Source: Cryobacterium cryoconiti
Lineage (GTDB): Bacteria > Actinomycetota > Actinomycetes > Actinomycetales > Microbacteriaceae
NCBI RefSeq assembly: GCF_004403065.1
Contig: NZ_SOHA01000035.1
Span: 29,583 to 93,582, forward strand
Length of the DNA: 64,000 nucleotides
Direction of reading: 5' to 3'
In this document: piece after piece, positions 55,305 to 63,258 of the stretch
How positions within the stretch are numbered: the stretch's first letter is position 1
How the letters are laid out: each line of letters begins with the position of its first letter
The notes under the pieces: generated by a model
Databases searched by the model: none
What the model was told of the DNA's origin: nothing
Seen by the model: only the letters and a program-made list of their open reading frames with translations
Made by a program: the position numbers and the translations under genes

Positions 55305-58016
55305 CTAGATCAGGCCCAGCTGGGTGGCACGGCTGACGGCAGCCGAACGGCTGTTGACGTCGAGTTTGCCGAATATGTGCCTGCTGTGGGTGCGCAGGGT
55401 GTTGAGCGAAACGTACAGTTCCCGCGCGATCTGGGGACCGGTGAGTTCGGTCGCCAGGAGCCGGAGTACGTGCAGTTCGCGCTCGCTCAATGGCTCAGGC
55501 AGGGTCGGCGGGCCGGTTGTGCCGGCACCGGAGGTGCGCAGGGCCCGGCCGATCCGTCGCACGTACTCGGGGCGGGTTCCCGTCTCGGCGGCCGCACGGA
55601 GCAACGCCGACATGGGCTCGCCTTCGTCGGCGAAGAGTCGGAGGTAGCCCTCCGGCTCGGCGAGGGTGAGCGCTCGGTGAAGCGAAGGCAGGGCGGCCGG
55701 GATGCGACCCTGCGCCTCCTCCGCCAGTGCCTGCAGCAGGAGGATCTCGAGGACGACTCCGGTGCGGCGGCCTGCTTCGGCGGCGGCCAGGAGCCGGTCA
55801 AGCAAACGGATGGCCGACCCGATCGTTCCCTCGTGCGGATCGGCCCGGTGCTGCGCGATGAGCAGCCTCGCCACGGTGATGTGCCCGAACTCACTCAGGT
55901 AGGTCAGCTCGTCCTCCGCAGACAGGCCGTGCTCGTCGGCCCAGGCGCGGGCATCCGTCAGTCGTCCCTGAGTGATCCAGAGCCGAGCTCGCATCGCGGC
56001 GATCGGACGGGCCTCCGGGAAGAACCCGCGTCGGTACAGCCGTTCGGCCGTCGCGAGTAGATCGAGAGCGGCGTGCTGATGTCCTTCGGCTTCCCGGACG
56101 CGCGCCATCGCGACGAACCACCGGTAGCGGTTCTCGGGCAGGGAGGCTCGTTCCCCGAGTTCCTCGCTCACCTGCAGGTGCGCTCTGGCGGCGGGCAGTT
56201 CGTCGCGTTCGCGCAGGAGTTCGCTGATGCCGGTGTGCAGGTCGGCCGTCGATTGCGGCGGCGGCTCTCCCTGTTCCGATGCGAGCTGCAGGCCCTGTGC
56301 GAAGGCGCTCTCGGCTTCGCGGAGTCGTCCCATCGGCGTCAGGAGGTCTGCCAGCACGAGGGTGGTGGCGAGCATATCGGCCAGGTTGCCGGCCAGTCGC
56401 AGGCTGGTCCTGACCTCGGCGAAGGCCCGCAGGGCGGCGTCGAGATCGCCGTCGGCCCAGGAAGCGAGTCCGAGGAGGCCGGCTGCCGCACCGCGCCCGA
56501 GATGATCGTCTGGAAGGGTGAGATCCAGGGCGCGCCCAGCGTGCTCCTTCATCCCGCTCACATTCCCCTGCGCCTGCGCCAGGGCTGCCCGATAGACGGC
56601 GATCGTCACGGGAAGCTTCCGAAGCTCCGCGCCGGCGGCGGAGCGGTGCGTCGGTTCGCCGTCATCGTTCCTGGCCGCCAGGGCCCGTTCGGCGTCGCTC
56701 AGGCGGGGTTCGACAGCCTCCACGTCACCGGAGACGAATGCGGACCACGCGCAGTAGACGCCGAGCACCGGCCTGCGGCGGATGACGTCGTCCGGGAGCA
56801 ACTTCAGCCAGCCGAGCAGCGTCGCATCCTGCCTGCTCTGCCGCACGGAGGGCACGGTCGCCTCGATCACCGTCGCCGCACGTTCACTGTCCCCGGCCGC
56901 CAGGGCGTGAGTGATCGCTTCCTCCGGGAGGTCATTCTGCTCGTGCCAGGCGCTGGCGAGTCGATGGAGCTCAGCCACCCGATCCGGCTTGTCGGCACGC
57001 AACCGCGCCCGCAGGACATCCGCGAAGAGGTGGTGATACCGGTACCAATGACGCCGGTCGTCGAGGGCAATGACGAAGAGATTCTCCCGCTCGAGGGATG
57101 CCAGCATCTCGCTGCTCCCGGCCTCCCCGGTGACGGCGTCGCAGAGGGGGCCGGTGAGCCGGTCCAGGATGGAGGTGCGCAGCAGGAATGCCCGCACCTG
57201 CTCGGGCTGACGCTGCAGCACCTCTTCGGCGAGATAGTCGATCACGAACCGGTTGCTCCCGGTGAACCCGTGGATGAAGCCGGAGACATCCGAGCGTTCA
57301 CGCATCGAGAGGGCCGCCAGTTGGAGCCCGGCGATCCAGCCCTCCGTGCGCGATTCGAGGGCGGCGATGTCGTCGGCCGAGAGCTGCAGGTCCACCATCT
57401 CGGTCAGGAAGGCGGCGGCCTCGTCCGCAGTGAAGCGCAGATCGGCTGCCCGCAACTCGGTGAGCTCATCCCCGGCGCGCAATCGCGCCACGGGCAGAAG
57501 CGGATCGGAGCGGCTCGCCACGGCCACGTGCAGATTCTGCGGAAGATGCTCGAGGAGGAAGACCAGAGCGTCACGGACCTCCGGTGCCTCAATCACCTGC
57601 AGGTCATCGAGCACCAGGATGATCGTCTGCGGACGCTGGGCGACGTCATTGATCAGCCCGGTCAGGGCCGGCTCGAACGACGTGACCGGGAGGGTCAGGA
57701 CTGCTGCACCTGCGCCGATCGCGGGATCTGCCCGTTGCAGCGCGTTCGTCAGGTAGGTGAGGAACCGCGAGGGATCGTTGTCGCTCTCGTCGAGAGACAG
57801 CCAGCCGACCCGCAGCAGAGGATCCCGCCGCTGGGCATCGGCTATCCACTCGGTGAGCAGCGTGGTCTTGCCGAAACCGGCGGGCGCGGAAATCAGCAGC
57901 AGCTTCCGGCCGGCGCGGAGTCCCTCCTGCAGACGCTCGACCAGGCGCGGGCGAGGCACTGCACCGGACCGAAGCCTCGGGATGAAGAGCTTTGTGGCCA
58001 GGACCGGCATCGCCAT
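55305..58016 (-). CDS. MalT/LAL-type LuxR transcriptional regulator
   Basis: A large ATP-dependent activator (STAND class). The 903-residue protein has an N-terminal NTPase with Walker A APAGFGKTT (44-52) and Walker B IILVLDDLQ. A winged-helix and long TPR-like region follow (about 340-820). The C-terminus has a LuxR helix-turn-helix (LSERELHVLRLLATEL). It probably regulates the adjacent dehydrogenase/membrane-protein operon; the inducer is unknown. A second ATG, two codons in, is an alternative start. Confidence 0.92.
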   Translation of the reverse strand: MAMPVLATKLFIPRLRSGAVPRPRLVERLQEGLRAGRKLLLISAPAGFGKTTLLTEWIADAQRRDPLLRVGWLSLDESDNDPSRFLTYLTNALQRADPAIGAGAAVLTLPVTSFEPALTGLINDVAQRPQTIILVLDDLQVIEAPEVRDALVFLLEHLPQNLHVAVASRSDPLLPVARLRAGDELTELRAADLRFTADEAAAFLTEMVDLQLSADDIAALESRTEGWIAGLQLAALSMRERSDVSGFIHGFTGSNRFVIDYLAEEVLQRQPEQVRAFLLRTSILDRLTGPLCDAVTGEAGSSEMLASLERENLFVIALDDRRHWYRYHHLFADVLRARLRADKPDRVAELHRLASAWHEQNDLPEEAITHALAAGDSERAATVIEATVPSVRQSRQDATLLGWLKLLPDDVIRRRPVLGVYCAWSAFVSGDVEAVEPRLSDAERALAARNDDGEPTHRSAAGAELRKLPVTIAVYRAALAQAQGNVSGMKEHAGRALDLTLPDDHLGRGAAAGLLGLASWADGDLDAALRAFAEVRTSLRLAGNLADMLATTLVLADLLTPMGRLREAESAFAQGLQLASEQGEPPPQSTADLHTGISELLRERDELPAARAHLQVSEELGERASLPENRYRWFVAMARVREAEGHQHAALDLLATAERLYRRGFFPEARPIAAMRARLWITQGRLTDARAWADEHGLSAEDELTYLSEFGHITVARLLIAQHRADPHEGTIGSAIRLLDRLLAAAEAGRRTGVVLEILLLQALAEEAQGRIPAALPSLHRALTLAEPEGYLRLFADEGEPMSALLRAAAETGTRPEYVRRIGRALRTSGAGTTGPPTLPEPLSERELHVLRLLATELTGPQIARELYVSLNTLRTHSRHIFGKLDVNSRSAAVSRATQLGLI

Positions 58017-58075
58017 GACCTCATCCTAGGGACAGGGCAGGTGAGCTCCAGCCCACCGGCCATGCGAGTTCGGGG

Positions 58076-58663
58076 TCAGCGCAGCATCCGTCGCATCAGG
58101 ATGCGCGCAAAGCCGCCCGCGACGGCGCTCGTGTCGGCGGCCTTCGTGAAGCCGGCCCGCTCGAACATGCTGCGCGTGCCGACGTAGGCCATCGTGAGGT
58201 CCACCCGCTGTCCCGCGTTGTCGACCGGGTAGCTCTCCACGACGGGGGCGCCGGATGCCCGCGCGTACGCCACGGCCCCGTCGATGAGTGCGCGCGTGAC
58301 GCCCTGCTTGCGGTACCCGGGACGCACCCGGAGGCACCAGAGCGACCAGACGGGCAGCTCGTCGAGGTGCGGGATCTTGCGCGAGTGAGCGAAGGGGTGC
58401 AGCTCGGCGCGCGGGGCGATCCCGGCCCACCCGGCGACCTCCCCGTCGCTGTGCGCGAGCACGCCGGGAGCGAGTTCCCGCGAGCACAATTCCCGTACCT
58501 TGTCGGCTCGAGCGGCGCCCCGGAGCTCGCGGTTCTCTGCGGAGCCCAGCCGCCAGGAGAGACACCAGCAGACAGACGACTCGGGGTTCTTCGGCTCGAA
58601 CATCGTCGCCATGTCCGCGAAGTCGTGGGCCGGCGTCACCTCGATCGTCATCGTCGTCGCCAT
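58076..58663 (-). CDS. GNAT family N-acetyltransferase
   Basis: An acetyl-CoA-dependent acetyltransferase of 195 residues. The GNAT core shows LWCLRVRPGYRKQGVTRALIDGAVAYA (V/R-x-x-R-x-x-G motif A) and a C-terminal YVGTRSMFERAGF motif. The conserved MFEPKNPESSVCWCLSWR start resembles a small actinobacterial subgroup. The substrate is unknown. The start could also be the GTG at 58678 or the ATG at 58651. Confidence 0.86.
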   Translation of the reverse strand: MATTMTIEVTPAHDFADMATMFEPKNPESSVCWCLSWRLGSAENRELRGAARADKVRELCSRELAPGVLAHSDGEVAGWAGIAPRAELHPFAHSRKIPHLDELPVWSLWCLRVRPGYRKQGVTRALIDGAVAYARASGAPVVESYPVDNAGQRVDLTMAYVGTRSMFERAGFTKAADTSAVAGGFARILMRRMLR

Positions 58664-58782
58664 CCTCTCAGCCCTCACTTCGCGGGGCCAATGGTGCCAC
58701 CGTGCGTGCTCGTCCGGAAGGGCAGCCCGGGCCGGATCCTTCGGCAGGAGGGTGGCGCCGAGGCCGACATTTCCGGTCGAGG

Positions 58783-59298
58783 TCAGGCCGGGCCCGGCGC
58801 GGCCAGAGGGAACGTGGCGAGCACCGTGCGCCCGCTCGCCGCGGATCGGGGCGCCATGTCCACGAGGGCGATCTGGCTGAGGGCGAGCCGCTGGCCCTCG
58901 TGCACTCGGGCGCCGTTCTTGATCGTGATGTGGGCCCGGAAGCCGGGACCCGTGAACGCGGGTTCATCCGGGGTGGAGGCGAACGGCCGCACAGCGTCGA
59001 CGAGGGCGCGGTGCAACCCCGTGAGCTGCGGGTCGTCCTCGATGAGCGTCACCGGCACGTCCTCCCGCCGGCCGAACAGCGCGTCGGCGCCCGCGACGGG
59101 AGTCAGTGCGGTCCCGCCGCCCGGCGCGCCGGCGATGGTCGCGGCGACGACACCCGAGATGACGTGCGCGATGACGGATGCCGCGGCATCCGTATGAAAG
59201 GGAGGCAGCACGGTGATGTGCAGCGGCCAGTCCGACACCGGGAAGCTGTCGCCGGTGCGGAGCGGCGTGAGCGGGAGGACGACGACGAGGCGGGACAT
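58783..59298 (-). CDS. 2H phosphoesterase (2'-5' RNA ligase-like)
   Basis: A 171-residue member of the 2H phosphoesterase superfamily, with the two catalytic H-x-T motifs at H27-T29 (LHITVLPPF) and H123-T125 (AHITIKNG). These enzymes open or close 2',3'-cyclic phosphates on RNA or nucleotides; the actual substrate is unknown. The ATG at 59298 has a TAGACT -10 box six bases upstream. Confidence 0.82.
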   Translation of the reverse strand: MSRLVVVLPLTPLRTGDSFPVSDWPLHITVLPPFHTDAAASVIAHVISGVVAATIAGAPGGGTALTPVAGADALFGRREDVPVTLIEDDPQLTGLHRALVDAVRPFASTPDEPAFTGPGFRAHITIKNGARVHEGQRLALSQIALVDMAPRSAASGRTVLATFPLAAPGPA

Positions 59299-59304
59299 GG
59301 GCCG

Positions 59305-59310
59305 AGTCTA
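59305..59310 (-). promoter_or_regulatory. -10 box for leaderless 2H phosphoesterase gene
   Basis: On the minus strand TAGACT stands six bases before the ATG at 59298. The divergent -10 box at 59339 is only about 30 bases away. Confidence 0.45.
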
Positions 59311-59338
59311 GGCGCCACCGGCAGCGCCCGGCCGGTGG

Positions 59339-59344
59339 CACAAT
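59339..59344 (+). promoter_or_regulatory. -10 box for leaderless HhH-GPD gene
   Basis: CACAAT is six bases before the ATG at 59351, as before hisS. No ribosome binding site is present. Confidence 0.4.
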
Positions 59345-59350
59345 GGGCGG

Positions 59351-59923
59351 ATGATGCTGCACCTCACCGGCGATTCCGCCGCCGACGCCCTGCTCAGCGA
59401 CGACCCGTTCGCCCTCCTCCTCGGGATGCTGCTGGACCAGCAGATCGCGATGGAGACCGCGTTCGCCGGGCCGGCCAAGATCCGCGACCGGATCGGCACG
59501 CTCGACCCGTCGACCATCGCCGGTTTCGACGCCGACGCCTTCGTCGAGGTCTTCCGGGCCACGCCGGCCGTGCACCGCTACCCCGGCTCGATGGCCGCGC
59601 GCACGCAGACCCTCGCCGGGGTGATCGCCGCCGACTGGAACGGCGACGCCTCCGCCCTGTGGACCACCGGCTCCCCGGACGGCGCCGAGATCCTGCGGCG
59701 CCTGAAGGCGCTCCCGGGGTTCGGCGAGCAGAAGGCGAAGATCTTCCTGGCCCTGCTCGGCAAGCGGCAGGGTCTCACGGCGCCGGGCTGGCGGGAGGCA
59801 TCCGCCCCCTACGGCGAGGACGGCTCGTTCCGGTCGGTCGCCGACATCGTCGACCCGGAATCTCTGAGCCGGGTGCGGGAAACCAAGCGGGCGGCGAAGG
59901 CAGCGGCCAAGAAGACGGAGTAG
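59351..59923 (+). CDS. HhH-GPD family base-excision repair protein
   Basis: A 190-residue DNA-repair protein with a helix-hairpin-helix motif at about 118-132 (LKALPGFGEQKAK) inside a HhH-GPD fold. A conserved N-terminal LLGMLLDQQIAMETAF helix resembles the DNA-glycosylase core. A clear catalytic Asp and the Fe-S cluster of EndoIII are not seen. The C-terminal Lys/Ala-rich tail may bind DNA. The substrate lesion is unknown. Confidence 0.85.
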   Translation: MMLHLTGDSAADALLSDDPFALLLGMLLDQQIAMETAFAGPAKIRDRIGTLDPSTIAGFDADAFVEVFRATPAVHRYPGSMAARTQTLAGVIAADWNGDASALWTTGSPDGAEILRRLKALPGFGEQKAKIFLALLGKRQGLTAPGWREASAPYGEDGSFRSVADIVDPESLSRVRETKRAAKAAAKKTE

Positions 59924-59925
59924 GC

Positions 59926-60047
59926 ATGGTGCGGTTCCTGATCCTCTGGCCACCCTCGTGGTCTGGCTGGTCACGGCCGTGGCGACCGTCACACTGCCGC
60001 TGCTGTTCCTGCGTAGGGTGGTGAAGCAGGGCGGTACCCGCGGTTAG
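59926..60047 (+). pseudogene. Possible frameshifted small membrane protein gene
   Basis: The ATG at 59926 opens Met-Val-Arg-Phe-Leu-Ile-Leu, and a different frame from 59946 to 60047 encodes LATLVVWLVTAVATVTLPLL followed by a basic tail and a stop. Restoring one base in the run ATCCTCTGG would join them into a roughly 40-residue one-helix protein. It lies in the 154-base gap before the DUF2461 gene. Confidence 0.35.
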
Positions 60048-60077
60048 ACCGTTACCGGCCAGATCGAGGAGTGTGCA

Positions 60078-60812
60078 GTGGGCCCCCATTTCAGCGAGCA
60101 GACCTTTGACTTTCTCGAAGAGCTGGAACACCGCAACAACCGCGAGTGGTTCGAAGAGCACAAGCCCGTCTACGAGATCGAGCTGAAGGCACGGATGCTG
60201 GCCGTCATCGAGTCGATCAACGCCGGCCTGGGCGAGTTCGCACCCCAGCATCTCCGGCCGCCGAACAAGGCCATGATGCGCATCTACCGCGACGTGCGCT
60301 TCTCCCACGACAAAACCCCCTACAAGACCCATCTGGCGGCCTTCTGGCCGCGGCAGGGTCTGGAGAAGACCGGGGGAGCGGGCTTCTTCGTGCAGGTGGG
60401 TGTGCAGAGCGTGATGGTCGCGGGAGGGTCCTGGGGTCCGGGACCGCAGCAGCTGCGCGCCATTCGCGAGTATCTGCTCGAGCACCACAGGGCGATGCGA
60501 GGCGTGCTGGCCGACGTGTCGCGCACCGGACTGGCCGATCCGCTGGCGGGCAACCCGCTCGTGCGTGCACCGAAGGGTTTCCCGGCCGACCACCCGGCCG
60601 TCGATCTGCTGCAGAACCGCAGCTGGGCGATGACCGGCTTCCTGCCCGGCGCCGCGGCGCTCGGCGAGGACTTCACCGACCTGGTGCTGAAGCGGTTCCG
60701 GGCGCTCGCTCCGCTGGTCGATCTGCTGAACGTGCCGCTTTCCTCGGTGACGCCACTGCAGCGGGAGGCCGCAACCGGCCGCCGCGAACAGGGTGATTCC
60801 ACGGCCGTGTGA
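60078..60812 (+). CDS. DUF2461 family protein
   Basis: A 244-residue protein of the widespread DUF2461 (TIGR02453) family. It starts FSEQTFDFLEELEHRNNREWF and has the conserved MMRIYRDVRFSHDKTPYKTH block and the GFFVQVG and PKGF segments. The function is unknown. The GTG start at 60078 follows AGGAG. The rhodopsin gene follows after 214 bases of AT-rich sequence. Confidence 0.9.
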   Translation: MGPHFSEQTFDFLEELEHRNNREWFEEHKPVYEIELKARMLAVIESINAGLGEFAPQHLRPPNKAMMRIYRDVRFSHDKTPYKTHLAAFWPRQGLEKTGGAGFFVQVGVQSVMVAGGSWGPGPQQLRAIREYLLEHHRAMRGVLADVSRTGLADPLAGNPLVRAPKGFPADHPAVDLLQNRSWAMTGFLPGAAALGEDFTDLVLKRFRALAPLVDLLNVPLSSVTPLQREAATGRREQGDSTAV

Positions 60813-61026
60813 GTGACGTTGTCGTCCCCATTCGGGACTCCCTGATCGGGTGTACATTCCTCACTAAATCTGTCTGGATACTCCCTGCTTAGACTCAGGA
60901 AATTAGTACTAAATTCCTAGTAAGCAATCAGTTCAGCATTTAGGCTGATTAGTAATCAAGCAACACAGCAAAGCACGTCTGCACAGCGAAATCTCAGTTC
61001 TTTCTCGCTCATCCGGAGGACAAAAA
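60813..61026 (+). promoter_or_regulatory. AT-rich control region of the rhodopsin gene with palindromic operator
   Basis: This stretch is strikingly AT-rich against its surroundings. It contains a 22-base near-palindrome at 60897-60918, AGGAAATTAGTACTAAATTC ending CT, with mismatches at only one symmetric pair. About 10 bases further on is a second inverted pair, AATCAG...CTGATT. A CATCCGGAGGA box precedes the GTG at 61027. The palindrome is a candidate binding site for a dimeric, perhaps light- or redox-responsive, regulator; no such regulator gene is next to it. Confidence 0.6.
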
Positions 61027-61866
61027 GTGATTCCCGATTCCCTCACCCAGATTCAATACGACACCGTCTACAACATGTTTTCGCTCGTCATCGCCTCACA
61101 GCTGTTCACGGCGATCTTCATCATCGTCTCCCTCAAGCGGATTCTCCCGCGCTACCGTCAGGCGATGACCGTCGCGGCCATCGTGTGTGCGATTGCCGCG
61201 TACCACTACTTCCGCATCTTCGACTCCTTCAAAGCAGCGTTCGTCACCGAGGCCATCGGCGGTGCGGGCGACTATGTGCAGGTCGCCGGGGCATCCTTCA
61301 ACGAGGGCTACCGCTACGTTGACTGGCTCCTCACCGTTCCTCTGCTCCTGCTCGAACTGATCGCGGTTCTCGCCCTGGCCCGCAAGGTGCAGACCAGCCT
61401 CCTCTACCGCCTCATCCCGGCCTCGGCCCTGATGATCATCCTCGGGTACCCCGGCGAGCTCAGCGGCGACAACGCGGTACGCGGAATCTTCGGTCTGCTC
61501 TCGACCATTCCGTTCGCGTACATCCTCTACGTCCTGTTCGTCGAACTGACCAAGTCCCTCGACCGTCAGCCGGCAAGTGTGCGCCGCACGATCAGCCAGC
61601 TGCGCCTGCTGCTGCTGCTGACCTGGGGTGTCTACCCGATCGCCTACCTGCTGCCGATGCTCGGCATCGACGGTTCGGATGCCTGGGTCGGCAAGCAGAT
61701 CGGCTACTCGATCGCCGACATCCTGGCCAAGGCCCTCTACGGCCTGATCATCTACAAGATCGCTCGGATGAAGTCGTTCGCGGACGACCCGTCTTTCGCA
61801 CGCCTCGAACTGTCGGTCGATGAAGCCGACGAGATGGCAGCCGGCACGAACGCACGCGGCAAGTAG
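61027..61866 (+). CDS. Proton-pumping rhodopsin (actinorhodopsin/xanthorhodopsin-like)
   Basis: A seven-helix, retinal-binding light-driven pump in the cytoplasmic membrane. The 279-residue protein shows helix C RYVDWLLTVPLLLLE with acceptor D99, T103 and donor E110, the DTE pattern of outward proton pumps. H60 in YHYFRIF pairs with the acceptor as in proteorhodopsin. Helix G has D231 and the retinal lysine K235 (ADILAKALYG). Leu at the usual colour-tuning position predicts green absorption. A glycine-rich helix E region (GIFGLLST) leaves room for a carotenoid antenna. The GTG follows CCGGAGGA. No retinal or carotenoid synthesis gene is nearby. Confidence 0.95.
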   Translation: MIPDSLTQIQYDTVYNMFSLVIASQLFTAIFIIVSLKRILPRYRQAMTVAAIVCAIAAYHYFRIFDSFKAAFVTEAIGGAGDYVQVAGASFNEGYRYVDWLLTVPLLLLELIAVLALARKVQTSLLYRLIPASALMIILGYPGELSGDNAVRGIFGLLSTIPFAYILYVLFVELTKSLDRQPASVRRTISQLRLLLLLTWGVYPIAYLLPMLGIDGSDAWVGKQIGYSIADILAKALYGLIIYKIARMKSFADDPSFARLELSVDEADEMAAGTNARGK

Positions 61867-61892
61867 GCCCACCCGGCCTCCGGCGCGCAGCC

Positions 61893-61944
61893 AACGGGCC
61901 TGGGCCGGTCGTGATCGAATGATCGCGACCGGCCCAGGCCCGTT
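61893..61944. terminator. Strong hairpin after the rhodopsin gene
   Basis: Arms of 24 bases (61893-61916, 61921-61944) with one wobble pair and a four-base loop, then TTT. It separates the rhodopsin gene from the photolyase-like gene, which has its own promoter. Confidence 0.85.
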
Positions 61945-61973
61945 TCTGCATCCAGTTCGCCCGGGTCGGAGTC

Positions 61974-61979
61974 TAAAAT
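61974..61979 (+). promoter_or_regulatory. -10 box for leaderless photolyase-like gene
   Basis: TAAAAT stands five bases before the GTG at 61985, with no ribosome binding site. It shows that the gene can be expressed apart from the rhodopsin. Confidence 0.5.
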
Positions 61980-61984
61980 CAGGT

Positions 61985-63238
61985 GTGCTCATCGCCCTGA
62001 ATGACGGACCTGCGGATGCCGTTGTGGCCCGCCACCTGCCCCATCTGGTCGACGACGAGGTGCGGCCGAGTCCCGGCATCCGCGGCGGCCAGACCAGTGC
62101 CGACCGTGCACTGGCCGGCTTCTCGGTCGCGGGCTATGCGGCCAGGCGCAGCCAGGTACTCCCGGAGAGCGCTCGCGGGGCATCCCGGCTCTCGCCGTAT
62201 ATTCGGCACTCGCTGTTGCCGCTTGGCCGGGTGTGGGAGCACGTCGGGGGCGGACCGGCCCGGGACACCCGAAAATTCCGGGATGAGTTGCTCTGGCAGG
62301 AATACGCGCGCCATCTCTACGCGCGGGTGGGCGGGGCCCTGCACCGAAACCTGCGCTTCGCGGCACCCTGGGCCGGAGAATTCGAACCCGAGGCCTGGCC
62401 GCAGCGCATGCGCTGCATCGAGTCGGTGGTGTCGGAGCTGGAAACCGACGGCTGGCTCGTCAACCAGACCCGGATGTGGCTGGCCTCCCAGTACACGGTC
62501 CGGTCCGGCGCCGGGTGGCACGCCGGTCAGGAGGAGTTCTACCGGCACCTGCTCGACGGCTCCCGCGCCGCCAACCTGCTGGGCTGGCAGTGGACGGTGG
62601 GGGCCGGCACCGGTTCACCCTACGGCTTCGCCCGCTGGCAGGTTGAGAAACGGGCGCCGCAACTCTGCCGTGACTGCCCGCTCGCCCGGGCCTGCCCGAT
62701 CCAGGAATTTCCGGCCTCGGCCGCCGTTCCGCCGGTGACGGATGCGCCGGCGAACCTCACCCGCGACCCTCAGCTGTCCATCACGAGGGGGCCCGCCGAC
62801 GTCGTCCGGCATCGGGCTGCTCGGTCGGTGCTCCTGACGGTGGACTCCCTGGGCGACGCCGATCCGGCCCTCATCGCGCATCCCGCGCTTCCGGTCGTCT
62901 TCGTCTTCGACGAGCCGGCCCTGGAGCGGTTGCGGTTGTCGAGCAAGAGGCTGATCTTCACGGTGGAGACCCTTCAGGATCTGGCCCGCCGCCGCGAGGT
63001 GGTCGTGCACCTGGGCGACCCCCGAGTGATCGTTCCGGGCCTTGACGCAGCCGTCACGTCTGCACCGGTACCCAGTTTCGCTCGGTACGCGGAGGGTGCG
63101 GCGGAGCTGCATCCGTGGCCGTGGCTGGTGGAGCCGCACAGCGGCTCGGTAGCCAGCTTCTCTGCCTGGCGCCGGGCCTCGGCCGGAGTGCGCGCTGCCG
63201 ACGAGTCGGAGGACATGGCGCGACTGGACGGTCTCTAG
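61985..63238 (+). CDS. Photolyase/cryptochrome-like flavoprotein with permuted domain order
   Basis: A 417-residue protein. Residues about 35-220 match the helical FAD-binding domain of the photolyase/cryptochrome family: SRLSPYIRHSLLPLG, FRDELLWQEYARHLYARVG, DGWLVNQTRMWLAS and DGSRAANLLGWQWTVGAG. A cysteine motif CRDCPLARACP (C228, C231, C237) follows. Residues about 278-400 look like the alpha/beta antenna domain (VLLTVDSLGDADPAL; LPVVFVFDEPAL; VVVHLGD), which in normal photolyases is N-terminal. So the domain order appears swapped. The three cysteines, perhaps with C144, could bind an Fe-S cluster. Repair or photosensory function is undecided. The GTG start fits the -10 box. Confidence 0.8.
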   Translation: MLIALNDGPADAVVARHLPHLVDDEVRPSPGIRGGQTSADRALAGFSVAGYAARRSQVLPESARGASRLSPYIRHSLLPLGRVWEHVGGGPARDTRKFRDELLWQEYARHLYARVGGALHRNLRFAAPWAGEFEPEAWPQRMRCIESVVSELETDGWLVNQTRMWLASQYTVRSGAGWHAGQEEFYRHLLDGSRAANLLGWQWTVGAGTGSPYGFARWQVEKRAPQLCRDCPLARACPIQEFPASAAVPPVTDAPANLTRDPQLSITRGPADVVRHRAARSVLLTVDSLGDADPALIAHPALPVVFVFDEPALERLRLSSKRLIFTVETLQDLARRREVVVHLGDPRVIVPGLDAAVTSAPVPSFARYAEGAAELHPWPWLVEPHSGSVASFSAWRRASAGVRAADESEDMARLDGL

Positions 63239-63258
63239 CGGTCGACGGGGAGCTCCGG

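Noticed and set aside
60078..60812. DUF2461 gene as part of the rhodopsin operon
   Set aside because: A 214-base AT-rich region with its own palindrome and a separate ribosome binding site separates them.
61985..63238. Photolyase-like gene as a truncated pseudogene of a normal photolyase
   Set aside because: The frame is open throughout, has its own promoter, and the seemingly missing alpha/beta domain is present at the C-terminus.
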